Below, piece by piece: positions 1 through 6,352 of a stretch of DNA of 64,000 nucleotides. A model generated the notes under the pieces. It saw only the letters and a program-made list of their open reading frames with translations. It made no database searches and was not told the DNA's origin. Positions within the stretch are counted from its first letter, which is position 1. The number at the start of each line of letters is the position of its first letter. The position numbers were made by a program, and so were the translations under genes. Origin of the DNA: Cytobacillus oceanisediminis (GTDB lineage: Bacteria; Bacillota; Bacilli; Bacillales; Cytobacillaceae); NCBI RefSeq assembly GCF_007830235.1, contig NZ_VLKI01000002.1, positions 153,962-217,961 of the forward strand, written 5' to 3'.

Positions 1-110
1 GAGTTCGGGTACGAATAGAGCGTAATCGTTCCCTTTCTCCTGTTTTTCAACTGAGTTCGGGTACGAATAGAGCGTATTTGTTCTCTTTTTCCTGTTTTCC
101 AGCTGAGTCC
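1..110. repeat. Tandem 52-bp repeat, two copies plus a partial third
   Basis: A unit beginning GAGTTCGGGTACGAATAGAG at position 1 recurs at 53, followed in both cases by a pyrimidine-rich tract; a diverged third start lies near 104. No coding frame or start signal is visible. The array may continue to the left of the window. Confidence 0.75.
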
Positions 111-126
111 GTCTATGTCCAGCTGG

Positions 127-211
127 AGAAGCGAGTCAAAGGAAGGCCCCACAGGCGCGTCATGCACCGAGGAGGCTCCCTGACCGCCCACGGAAAGGAA
201 GCTTCTTGAAC
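127..211 (-). repeat. Degenerate copy of the GC-rich interspersed repeat found at 40128-40256
   Basis: Read on the minus strand, this stretch matches the core of the GC-rich element at 40.1 kb: the segments GCCCCACAGGCGC, CCGAGGAGGCTC and CCGCCCACGGAAAG align in the same order with gaps. The terminal inverted repeats are lost. It is probably a decayed copy. The remainder up to 304 is AT-rich and should hold the promoter of the next gene, though I see no clear one. Confidence 0.55.
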
Positions 212-304
212 ATAAATCTATTGGCCAAATTTAACAGAGCTTACTTTATAAAATTAGTTGAAGATAAAAATCAGTTGAAGAATTTTTGCGAAGGAGGCTA
301 GAAG

Positions 305-886
305 ATGACTCATGCTATTAAAAATGAGCCTTCTGTTGTCATTCAGGCTTCGAAGAGTGAACTGACTCTAGAACAGATCATAAACAAACCGAGAAAAAGG
401 AAACTAATTGGCCCCTCTGCCAGTCAGCGGGCTGATCCGGTGTTTACTTTTTATTATCCATATATGTTCTATGAATGGAAGGTGACCGTCCCCAGATTTG
501 TTTTCAGGGACGGTAAAGCCCTTATTCGGATTGGTGTAAATGGTTTGACTAATGTAGCTGCCCAAACCGATATTTGGCCTGAATGTGAAACGGTTGAGGC
601 TGAGCCTCAGAGATGCCTGCCGTTCAGGGTAACGGAAGAGTCAGCCAATGATGAATGCAAGCTGGCACTTGAAAATTATGTTTTTAAGTTTATGAGGCCA
701 TTAAAGCCGCCGATTTACCAATTAAGCCGGAAGGAAATGATTTATCTGCCTTACCATGTTTTTTATGAGAATTCGACAGGCAAAAAAACGCTGATGGTAA
801 CAGAAGCATTAACCGGAGTGACGGCGGAAGCCAAAAAAATGAAAGAACTGAATTCGTGGCTTGAGAGTATGGCAAGACACAATTGA
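305..886 (+). CDS. Conserved-looking hypothetical protein, first gene of a symporter operon
   Basis: I do not recognise a family in this 193-residue protein. It has no signal peptide or membrane segment and is rich in aromatic and basic residues, with a Tyr/Phe-rich patch near residues 45-60 (FTFYYPYMFYEWKV). The start is fixed by GAAGGAGG ending eight bases upstream of the ATG. It is followed at 51 bp by a 31-residue membrane peptide and then by a sodium/solute symporter with no terminator between, so it is probably cotranscribed. It may be a cytosolic partner of the transporter or an enzyme acting on its substrate, but nothing in the sequence decides this. Confidence 0.7.
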   Translation: MTHAIKNEPSVVIQASKSELTLEQIINKPRKRKLIGPSASQRADPVFTFYYPYMFYEWKVTVPRFVFRDGKALIRIGVNGLTNVAAQTDIWPECETVEAEPQRCLPFRVTEESANDECKLALENYVFKFMRPLKPPIYQLSRKEMIYLPYHVFYENSTGKKTLMVTEALTGVTAEAKKMKELNSWLESMARHN

Positions 887-937
887 TGCTTTTGGAAGCG
901 TTGTCATTTTTGAACCCTTTTCTGGGGAGGTGAAAAT

Positions 938-1033
938 ATGACTGTATTGCATTACGGTGCCATTTATATTTTGGGTTCCTGGGTAGTCCTTGGCTTTTTA
1001 ATTTTTAAAACAGATATGTTTAAAATCGACTAA
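938..1033 (+). CDS. 31-residue membrane peptide, probable symporter small accessory subunit
   Basis: A short frame starts at an ATG seven bases after a strong GGGGAGG. It encodes 31 residues: a short polar start (MTVLHYGA), one hydrophobic helix of about 16-18 residues (IYILGSWVVLGFLIF) and a charged tail (KTDMFKID). It ends 23 bp before the sodium/solute symporter gene. One-helix subunits encoded beside secondary transporters are known (MetS beside MetP is the classic case), and this has the same size, topology and placement. Coding status is supported by the ribosome site, the amino-acid pattern and the operon position; the function is inferred from position. Confidence 0.7.
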   Translation: MTVLHYGAIYILGSWVVLGFLIFKTDMFKID

Positions 1034-1056
1034 TCATTAATAGAGGGGGTCTGTAT

Positions 1057-2586
1057 ATGTCAGTAATTGCTTGGTCTTGGATTTTAATGGTGTTCTTTAT
1101 TGGGCTGATGCTTTATCTGGGTTACGCGGGAATGAAGAAAACAAAAAATGCAGATGATTTCGCTACAGCACGTTCAAGCTATGGGCCCATTGCCCTTGGA
1201 CTTGCCGTATGTGCCACTACAGCATCTGGATCTACTTTCATGGGTATTCCGGGTACTGCCTATACCTCGGGTTTTCCAAGCTTATGGTATCCGATGATCT
1301 ATCCGATTGGCATCTACGGCGGGATGCTTTTAACAGCGAAAATGGTTAAGCAAATGGGCGACAAATTCAGCAATCGTACGATTCCGGAGATTGTTGGGGA
1401 ACGTTTTAACAGTGAATTCTTGCGTGTTGGGCTGGCTTTGCTATCTTTACTCCTTATTTTCTATATCGTTTCCCAGCTGGTCGCAGCTGCATTGATGTTC
1501 CAAACGATGATGGGCTTAAGTTACCAAGCAGGGCTTTGGCTAACGGCCATTGTACTTGGCATTTATCTGGTGCTTGGCGGATCGCATTCCGATATTTTAA
1601 CGGATGCTGTTCAAGGTTTCCTCATGTTAATTATTGCCGTTATGATCACTGTTATGTTCTTTACTGGTTTTGGAGTAGATGGCGGAGTTTCTGCCATTAA
1701 TGATGCGATTACAGCCAAAAATCCGCAGGGCGGATGGGACACACTGTTTATTGAAGGGCATAATACTTATGGCAGTGCATGGCTTGTATTCCTCATTTTA
1801 ATTGCCCATATTCCATTTGGTGTGCTGCCGCATATCGGCAACAAGTTTTTTGCTCTTAAAAATGGAAAGCAAATGAAGGTCTTCTTAAGCTTTTGTATTG
1901 TTGGCGGCGCTCTGTTGCCAATGATGGCACTTGGCGGATTGTTGGGGGCTGCGGTGATTCCAGGTACACTGGAGAGCGCAGATGCGGTTATCCCGGCATT
2001 ATTTGTTGAGGTATTCCCTCCATTTGCTGCAGCGCTGATGGCCGTTGTTGTCTTATCGGCTATCCTTTCTACAGGTGACGGATTGGTCGTTTCTTTCTCA
2101 CAAATTTTCGCAAATGACCTTTACCGTAAAACGATTGCGAAAAATAATCCTGATAAAGAAAAGGTAGAAAGAAATTCTTTAATCATTGGCAGGGTATCCG
2201 TTGTTGCCTGTCTTGTACTGGGAATCATTCTTGCGTATAACCCTCCTCAATCTTTGGCCATGTTCTTATGGATCGGTGTTGGGGGAATGGTATCAGGCCT
2301 TGCAGGTCCGCTTGCGATCGGGGCTCTTTGGAAGCGAGCCAACAAAGAAGGAGCAATCACTTCATTTTGTGTGGGCGTGATCAGTTATGCAGTGCTGTAT
2401 ATGGGATGGATTCCAGGCCTTGAAGCCATTACAAATCCATTTGCGGCTTCAGGCTACTCGATTTTAGTCGCTTCTGCCGTCATGGTTGTGGTAACGCTGT
2501 TAACGAAACCGATGTCTCAAGAGTTTATTGACAATATTTACGGTTCAGAAGTCATCGTACCTGATAGTAAGACGATTTCCCAATAA
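1057..2586 (+). CDS. Sodium:solute symporter family (SSS) permease
   Basis: A 509-residue polytopic membrane protein with the SSS fold: an N-terminal helix, the segment DDFATARSSYGPIALGLAVCATTASGSTFMG typical of the first core helices is present at about residues 30-62 in pieces, and about 13 hydrophobic helices follow. Proteins of this family (PutP, PanF and OpuE are named members) import a solute with Na+; the substrate cannot be read from sequence. The start has GAGGGGGT six bases upstream. It is third in an operon after a hypothetical protein and a 31-residue peptide, and is followed by a small lipoprotein gene. Confidence 0.9.
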   Translation: MSVIAWSWILMVFFIGLMLYLGYAGMKKTKNADDFATARSSYGPIALGLAVCATTASGSTFMGIPGTAYTSGFPSLWYPMIYPIGIYGGMLLTAKMVKQMGDKFSNRTIPEIVGERFNSEFLRVGLALLSLLLIFYIVSQLVAAALMFQTMMGLSYQAGLWLTAIVLGIYLVLGGSHSDILTDAVQGFLMLIIAVMITVMFFTGFGVDGGVSAINDAITAKNPQGGWDTLFIEGHNTYGSAWLVFLILIAHIPFGVLPHIGNKFFALKNGKQMKVFLSFCIVGGALLPMMALGGLLGAAVIPGTLESADAVIPALFVEVFPPFAAALMAVVVLSAILSTGDGLVVSFSQIFANDLYRKTIAKNNPDKEKVERNSLIIGRVSVVACLVLGIILAYNPPQSLAMFLWIGVGGMVSGLAGPLAIGALWKRANKEGAITSFCVGVISYAVLYMGWIPGLEAITNPFAASGYSILVASAVMVVVTLLTKPMSQEFIDNIYGSEVIVPDSKTISQ

Positions 2587-2610
2587 AGATACGGCGGCTT
2601 TTTTCAAGGA

Positions 2611-2847
2611 ATGGCGTTCATTTTGAAATATATTTTAACTATAACCATAATGCTAATGACACTAACAGGGTGTAGTTCAGTGCCTTCACCGGAGGCTGAC
2701 TCTTCTGAAAATGAGGAAGGATCTGCACAGCCTGAATTGGCCGGAGGGAACATAGACCGGATTATCCCGGGACATGACATTGCCGTATTTAAAAATTACA
2801 ATACCGAGCAAATTGGCAAAAACAGCATCGTCACGATTGTTAAGTAA
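2611..2847 (+). CDS. Small predicted lipoprotein
   Basis: Up to 78 residues with a lipoprotein signal: a hydrophobic stretch ends in LTGC at about residues 18-21, so the mature protein would be a lipid-anchored chain of about 57 residues, acidic at first (SPEADSSENEEGS). No family is recognised. The ATG at 2611 has only a weak ribosome site; a TTG at 2623 would give a more typical short signal peptide. It sits 24 bp after the symporter gene and ends just before a terminator, so it is probably the last gene of that operon. Confidence 0.6.
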   Translation: MAFILKYILTITIMLMTLTGCSSVPSPEADSSENEEGSAQPELAGGNIDRIIPGHDIAVFKNYNTEQIGKNSIVTIVK

Positions 2848-2859
2848 TAAATAGACCAG

Positions 2860-2894
2860 AATGGCCGGATACAATTCGTATTCGGCATTTTTCT
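2860..2894 (+). terminator. Terminator of the symporter operon
   Basis: An imperfect hairpin (GGCCGGATAC pairing with GTATTCGGC across a short loop) is followed by a short T run. It shows that an upstream in-frame ATG at 2861 is not the start of the next gene. Confidence 0.65.
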
Positions 2895-2914
2895 GGCAAA
2901 AGGGAGAGAAACCT

Positions 2915-3832
2915 ATGTCACGGATCGGCACATATCTTTTACTCGTCTTCGTCATGCTGATGTGGGGATTGAATGTAGTGGCTATTAAAATATTAATTGA
3001 ATATTTTCCGCCTATTTTGATGCAAAGCACCCGAATCTTTCTTGGAGGACTCCTTCTCATCCTGTTTTTCTGGTGGCGGAAAAACCTGCAAAAGATGACC
3101 AGGAAAGAGTGGCTTATCACGGTATTGGCAGGAGTTTTGGGCGTCACGGGACACCATTTGTTTTTGGCGATCGGCCTGTTGGAGACAACGGCTTCCAATG
3201 CAGGCATTATCCTTGCACTCAGCCCATTAACCACTTCGATCCTCGGGATTCTCTTTTTGCATGACCAGCTGACCAAAATGAGATTACTCGGAATCTGCAT
3301 AGGATTTGGAGGTGTCCTTTTTGTTGTGCTGAACGGCAACGGACAGCTGGGCGGCATATCCTTGGGAGATTTCTTAATTTTTATGGCGATGCTCACACAG
3401 GCTTTCAGCTTTATCTTAATCAAACGAAACTCTCAATCTGTTAATCCCAAATTTATGACAGCCATCATGCTGACAGCGGGTTCAATCGTTATGTTCCTGT
3501 TTAGTTTCTTTATCGACACCAAGGGGATATCAAGCATGGCTGTAACCGAAATAAGAGTATGGATCATCTTCCTTTTGTCAGGTGTCGTGGCGACAGGAAT
3601 TGGCCAGCTCCTCTACAATATCGCTATTCAGCATATCGGCCCTGGACAGACAACGATATTTAACAATCTCATGCCGTTCTTCACCCTGATTGGATCGGTT
3701 TTATTTTTAAAAGAAACTATACTGATGGAGCAAATTATCGGGTTTTTGTTTATTGTGGCTGGGGTTGTACTGGGAACGGGGTATGTGGATGATTATTTTA
3801 TTAGTAAGAAAAGGGAGAAGGTTAGCGCTTAG
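2915..3832 (+). CDS. EamA/DMT-family exporter
   Basis: A 305-residue membrane protein with ten predicted helices in two repeated halves, the layout of drug/metabolite transporters of the EamA family. Typical features are the start MWGLNVVAIKIL near residue 15, SNAGIILALSPLTT near residues 90-105 in the first half, and GPGQTTIFNNLMPFF in the second. The start was moved to ATG 2915 because AGGGAGAG lies just upstream and the longer frame would begin inside the previous terminator. Members export metabolites or drugs; the substrate is unknown here. It appears to be monocistronic. Confidence 0.88.
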   Translation: MSRIGTYLLLVFVMLMWGLNVVAIKILIEYFPPILMQSTRIFLGGLLLILFFWWRKNLQKMTRKEWLITVLAGVLGVTGHHLFLAIGLLETTASNAGIILALSPLTTSILGILFLHDQLTKMRLLGICIGFGGVLFVVLNGNGQLGGISLGDFLIFMAMLTQAFSFILIKRNSQSVNPKFMTAIMLTAGSIVMFLFSFFIDTKGISSMAVTEIRVWIIFLLSGVVATGIGQLLYNIAIQHIGPGQTTIFNNLMPFFTLIGSVLFLKETILMEQIIGFLFIVAGVVLGTGYVDDYFISKKREKVSA

Positions 3833-3860
3833 GTACCAGGTACCACCCGATTTTTGTCGA
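3832..3860 (-). repeat. 29-bp interspersed repeat, copy 1
   Basis: A copy of a short element whose plus-orientation consensus starts TCGACAAAATTCGGG and ends TGGTACCTGGTACC. It lies between the stop codon of the EamA gene and its terminator, in reverse orientation. Six other copies occur in this window. Confidence 0.85.
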
Positions 3861-3869
3861 ATGAAGTGG

Positions 3870-3903
3870 ATCTGCTGGTCATATATGTCAGCAGGTTTTT
3901 CTT
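3870..3903 (+). terminator. Terminator after the EamA gene
   Basis: The hairpin CTGCTGG...TCAGCAG is followed by TTTTTCTTT. Confidence 0.75.
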
Positions 3904-3923
3904 TGTTCGCAAATAGGAATAAA

Positions 3924-3941
3924 TACCTATTTTGATAGGTA
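3924..3941. promoter_or_regulatory. Operator-like inverted repeat upstream of a c-di-GMP riboswitch promoter
   Basis: TACCTAT and ATAGGTA form a perfect 7-bp inverted repeat around a 4-bp spacer, ending 11 bp before the -35 box of the promoter at 3953-3981. The same CCTAT half is also paired with ATAGG just to the left, giving overlapping palindromes. The binding protein is unknown. Confidence 0.4.
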
Positions 3942-3952
3942 ATATTTACTTA

Positions 3953-3981
3953 TTGATATAAAAAATGGTATATATTAGATA
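3953..3981 (+). promoter_or_regulatory. Predicted sigma-A promoter of riboswitch transcript 1
   Basis: TTGATA and TAGATA are separated by 17 bp. Transcription would start near 3988, just before the riboswitch. Confidence 0.5.
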
Positions 3982-4002
3982 TAAAGACACATGAATCGTA
4001 CG

Positions 4003-4083
4003 ATAAAGGCAAAGTTGCTGAAAGGTGATGACGCAAAACTAGAGGGGCTAAAGTCTTAGAGACCATGCCAGCCAGCTTTCGAA
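4003..4083 (+). promoter_or_regulatory. Cyclic-di-GMP-I (GEMM-I) riboswitch, copy 1
   Basis: It has the GEMM-I layout: GGCAAA, a short stem closed by a GAAA tetraloop, then GACGCAAA, a second hairpin beginning CTAGAGGGGCT, and GCCAGCCAGC closing the first helix. GACGCAAAAC deviates at one base from the usual GACGCAAAGC, so this is the weakest of the three copies. Downstream, TCTCC at about 4089-4093 can pair with GGGGA of the ribosome site at 4111-4118, which suggests control of translation initiation for the 49-codon ORF that follows. Ligand identity is inferred from the family. Confidence 0.8.
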
Positions 4084-4123
4084 TACGTTCTCCTGCGGTT
4101 TATGTAGATAGGGGAGGGATTGT

Positions 4124-4273
4124 GTGTTAAATCCTTTTTATAAATTAAAAGTTTATTGGCATTTATTTCAGAAAGTACATTATGAATTGTTAATCATCGG
4201 TTGTCTAGAGGATGATCTAAAGGATAAATATTTGAAGAAGGCATTGTATCATAAAGAAAAAGCATTCCAGTAA
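4124..4273 (+). CDS. 49-residue protein under a c-di-GMP riboswitch
   Basis: The ORF starts at GTG, five bases after GGGGAGGG, and encodes 49 residues. It has a basic, aromatic N-terminus (MLNPFYKLKVYWHLFQKVHY), a short hydrophobic core (ELLIIGCLED) and a Lys-rich tail. There is no signal peptide or recognised domain. It follows riboswitch copy 1 directly and ends before a repeat and a terminator, so it forms a complete one-gene unit. Its function is unknown; its control suggests a role in the switch between motile and sessile states. Confidence 0.6.
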   Translation: MLNPFYKLKVYWHLFQKVHYELLIIGCLEDDLKDKYLKKALYHKEKAFQ

Positions 4274-4298
4274 GAAATATGGAAACTTAGTCTTTCAT

Positions 4299-4325
4299 TA
4301 CCAGGTACCACCCTAATTTTATCGA
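4299..4325 (-). repeat. 29-bp interspersed repeat, copy 2 (diverged)
   Basis: Reverse orientation: TACCAGGTACCACCCT is followed by a mutated A/T tract ending ATCGA. It lies between the 49-codon gene and its terminator, as copy 1 does after the EamA gene. Confidence 0.75.
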
Positions 4326-4331
4326 AAAATT

Positions 4332-4362
4332 GCAGGGGGCAAATGATGCTCTCTGCTTTTTT
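4332..4362 (+). terminator. Terminator of the first riboswitch unit
   Basis: GCAGGGGGC pairs with GCTCTCTGC (with G-U pairs) and is followed by TTTTTT. Confidence 0.7.
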
Positions 4363-4365
4363 ATG

Positions 4366-4533
4366 TTATAGTTCTGTTTCTTTTGGTTTAAAATCCATCC
4401 TGTCAATTACAAGTATGCTATAGACTGCTTCGATAATTCTTTCACTATGCACCCTTTTGGCTTGCTGTTTATGTTTTTTTTTCCTTTCGTATTTGTCATC
4501 ATTTGCCCAATCTCTGGATATAAAAGAGAAGGT
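4366..4533 (-). pseudogene. Possible 3' fragment of a decayed gene
   Basis: A 55-codon minus-strand frame without any ATG, GTG or TTG start has a protein-like composition: a charged stretch (RDWANDDKYERKKKHKQQAK), then ERIIEAVYSILVIDRM, then a stop. It looks like the C-terminus of a basic helical protein whose 5' end is missing. No family is recognised. The rest of the 4274-4715 gap holds the terminator above and a weak hairpin (AGACT...AGTCT plus T run) at about 4554-4576. Confidence 0.3.
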
Positions 4534-4715
4534 TTAATAGGCCTACAATCCTGAGACTTTATTAGTCTTTTTTTATTTTTTTTAAGATTATAAGTTTATT
4601 CTTTTCTTCCATGGGTAAAAAGGATTTTGTAATAGCTTGCGTTCAGACTTTTTTTAAAATTCCCACTTCACCTTAGGACCTCCAAGACTTTCCTGGAAAA
4701 CCGATAATATATCTA

Positions 4716-4792
4716 AGGGCAAAATTACTGAAAAGTAATGACGCAAAGCTAGAGGGGCTTCTATCAAAAAGATAAAGCCAGCCAGCTGCCAT
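4716..4792 (+). promoter_or_regulatory. Cyclic-di-GMP-I (GEMM-I) riboswitch, copy 2
   Basis: This is a good match to the family: GGGCAAA, a stem ATTACT/AGTAAT closed by GAAA, then GACGCAAAGC, a hairpin whose ends are AGGGGCTT and AAAGCC, and GCCAGCTGCC closing the outer helix. The closing helix ends 10 bases before the AAAGGAG of the next ORF with no room for a terminator, so control is probably translational. It lies about 630 bp after the end of copy 1. Confidence 0.88.
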
Positions 4793-4815
4793 CAAAAAGA
4801 AAAGGAGAATAGTTG

Positions 4816-4953
4816 ATGTCAAATCACACTTGGATTACTCCGGAAGAGATTGCGCAAAGGAAAAAGCTTAAGAAAAGAGCCCTGTATATTTCCTTTCCCA
4901 TTCTTACAGGTGCTATCAGTGCGTTGGTAACAGTGTTAGCGAGTCAGTTGTGA
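4816..4953 (+). CDS. 45-residue single-helix membrane protein under a c-di-GMP riboswitch
   Basis: An ATG eight bases after AAAGGAG opens a 45-codon frame. The N-terminal half is polar and basic (SNHTWITPEEIAQRKKLKKR); the C-terminal half is one hydrophobic helix (ALYISFPILTGAISALVTVL) with the cytosolic side probably N-terminal by the positive-inside rule. A terminator follows 33 bp after the stop. It is not a known domain. Placement directly behind GEMM-I copy 2 argues that expression depends on c-di-GMP. Confidence 0.7.
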   Translation: MSNHTWITPEEIAQRKKLKKRALYISFPILTGAISALVTVLASQL

Positions 4954-4985
4954 AAACCAGCATCCAGGAAAGTACATAAGTTGAA

Positions 4986-5014
4986 AAGGCTTCCCGGTGA
5001 GGGAGGCTTTTTGT
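4986..5014 (+). terminator. Terminator of the second riboswitch unit
   Basis: AGGCTTCCC and GGGAGGCTT form a stem around GGTGA and are followed by a T run. Confidence 0.8.
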
Positions 5015-5025
5015 TTTGGGATATT

Positions 5026-5045
5026 AATCAAACGATTGATTGATT
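5026..5045 (+). promoter_or_regulatory. Palindromic operator-like site 1 upstream of the VanZ-like gene
   Basis: AATCAAACGATTGATTGATT. The first 16 bases are a near-palindrome. Nineteen of 20 bases match site 2 (6236-6255, minus strand), and each copy points toward the gene that follows it, 85 and 115 bp away. The style resembles TetR-family operators; no such regulator is in the window. Confidence 0.5.
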
Positions 5046-5130
5046 CCTTATTCACGTAAAAGTTTTTTCGTTTTCATGCATATGCATCTGGCCGGCTGGC
5101 AAAAATGGTTTGCTAAAAGGGTAATAAGGC

Positions 5131-5571
5131 GTGAGAGTATTGTTAAGGATAATATTTCTAATTGGCTGGGCAGTAGTGATTTTTATCTTTACCTGTGTGG
5201 ACAGTATTGAAACATTGATGGAAATGAAAAGTATTCAATTTAATTGGACCACGGAGCCAATGGTAGAAGAGATGCTAGAGCCTCTTCCTGCAGACCTATC
5301 CAACGACTTCCTGCTTAGGAAAGCCGGTCATGCGCTAGTATTTTTTATTTTAACTCTAGCATTGTATCTGGTTCTTCCTTCTCCTTTCTTAAATTTCCTT
5401 TACGCATTGGTATATGCAGCGGCAACCGAGACTCTGCAGTTATTTTTCATGAGGGATGGAAGGTTCTTTGATCTGGGATTTGATAGCTTGGGGATCTTTG
5501 CTGCGGTCTTGCTTATTGTCTTAGGCAGGAGATTTTTGAAGATAAATAATGAAACGAAAATAGATACCTAG
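5131..5571 (+). CDS. VanZ-like family membrane protein
   Basis: This 146-residue protein has an N-terminal helix (VLLRIIFLIGWAVVIFIFT), a polar loop, then the VanZ-like core: RKAGHALVFF at about residues 67-76, followed by ETLQLFF and an RDGRFFDLGFDSLG segment near residues 105-127, with a last helix. VanZ-like proteins are small membrane proteins; the founding member gives modest teicoplanin resistance, and most others have no known job. The start is GTG with a weak ribosome site. The gene lies beside two c-di-GMP riboswitch units; a broken paralogue lies beside the third riboswitch at 31.8 kb. Confidence 0.8.
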   Translation: MRVLLRIIFLIGWAVVIFIFTCVDSIETLMEMKSIQFNWTTEPMVEEMLEPLPADLSNDFLLRKAGHALVFFILTLALYLVLPSPFLNFLYALVYAAATETLQLFFMRDGRFFDLGFDSLGIFAAVLLIVLGRRFLKINNETKIDT

Positions 5572-5597
5572 AAGGGGATATTACCCATCTAGGTATT
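5564..5597. terminator. Bidirectional terminator between convergent genes
   Basis: ATACCTAGA and TCTAGGTAT pair, with an inner GGG/CCC stem. It overlaps the stop of the VanZ-like gene and sits at the end of the minus-strand gene that follows. Confidence 0.6.
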
Positions 5598-5875
5598 TAG
5601 TTTGTAAAGTATATTTCTGCACGATTCCTATCATTGGTGAAAACATAATAGTGCTGAAAGTCGCTGCCTATAACCCTGATTGGGTACTCTTTTAATGAAA
5701 GGGTATAACGGTGTTCTTTATTTTTATAAAAGAAAAGGCAGTCACCTTCTATTTCAAGGGAGCTATAGTGAAAAGCCTCCCTTTTAATTAGAAGGCTATC
5801 TTTATAAAAATTCAGGATCACTTGGCGGTTTTGATAGGTATTGAAAATGGCAAGATCCCTTATTTGTTTTTCCAT
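5597..5875 (-). CDS. Hypothetical 92-residue protein, coupled to the upstream gene
   Basis: I recognise no family. The protein starts MEKQIRDLAIFNTYQN and looks like a small beta-rich cytosolic domain (alternating strands such as QVILNFYKDSLLIKRE and YYVFTNDRNRAEIYF). The ATG at 5875 lies inside the last codons of the preceding gene, overlapping it by 16 bp, so translation is probably coupled. A longer upstream in-frame start is less likely for this reason. Confidence 0.6.
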   Translation of the reverse strand: MEKQIRDLAIFNTYQNRQVILNFYKDSLLIKREAFHYSSLEIEGDCLFFYKNKEHRYTLSLKEYPIRVIGSDFQHYYVFTNDRNRAEIYFTN

Positions 5876-6120
5876 ACTCTTAGTACATACCCTCCACAGC
5901 CACATTGGTCGATATATTTGGCATCGATTTTGTTTCCAAAGAAGAGCAACAGGGACTCGGTTAAATAATCATCCGGATTGCCAAAGTCTGCTGGTGTTAC
6001 AACGTTGACATAAAATCCTTTCGCCGTCTGCTGCACTGCATCAATTGCTTCCTTTACGATTAACTCCAAATTGTTCTTGTATTCCCCGTGTTCCAGTGAA
6101 ATGGACCAATTTGTTTCCAT
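5860..6120 (-). CDS. Hypothetical 86-residue protein with a CGCGG motif
   Basis: The start is an ATG preceded by AAGGGGTGA. The C-terminus carries YIDQCGCGGYVLRVWK, a compact Cys-Gly motif that suggests a conserved turn or metal site, but no family is recognised. It is the first gene of a two-gene minus-strand unit. A TATAAT at about 6160-6165 on the minus strand is a plausible -10 box, and palindromic site 2 lies further upstream. Confidence 0.65.
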   Translation of the reverse strand: METNWSISLEHGEYKNNLELIVKEAIDAVQQTAKGFYVNVVTPADFGNPDDYLTESLLLFFGNKIDAKYIDQCGCGGYVLRVWKNK

Positions 6121-6235
6121 GAAATCACCCCTTAAAGCTGCTCGAACTTCCTAATTACATTATACCGGCTGCAAAACCTCGAACCTGTGAGCTGCTTCAC
6201 TTTCAACCAAAAAAGCAGTCTCCCAATAAATAAAA

Positions 6236-6255
6236 AATCAATCAAACGTTTGATT
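6236..6255 (-). promoter_or_regulatory. Palindromic operator-like site 2
   Basis: On the minus strand it reads AATCAAACGTTTGATTGATT; its first 16 bases are a perfect palindrome. It is upstream of the 86/92-residue gene pair on that strand and about 100 bp upstream of the plus-strand pbpC gene. It matches site 1 at 5026-5045. Confidence 0.5.
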
Positions 6256-6275
6256 TAAATCCTTGAGGGGATTAT

Positions 6276-6304
6276 TCGACAAAATTCGGGTGGTACCTGG
6301 TACT
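6276..6304 (+). repeat. 29-bp interspersed repeat, copy 3
   Basis: Forward copy (TCGACAAAATTCGGG then TGGTACCTGGTAC) in the divergent gap before pbpC. Unlike most copies it is not beside a terminator. Confidence 0.85.
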
Positions 6305-6352
6305 AGGTAATTTCTTCAATAAAATGGTAAACTATTGAAGGGAGGGTGATTT

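Noticed and set aside
1-110. CRISPR array at the left edge
   Set aside because: The spacer parts of the two units are themselves similar, the repeats are not palindromic in the usual way, and no cas genes are present.
2686-3423. 245-codon minus-strand frame opposite the EamA gene
   Set aside because: It is a shadow of a well-supported gene on the plus strand, with an abnormal basic composition and no ribosome site.
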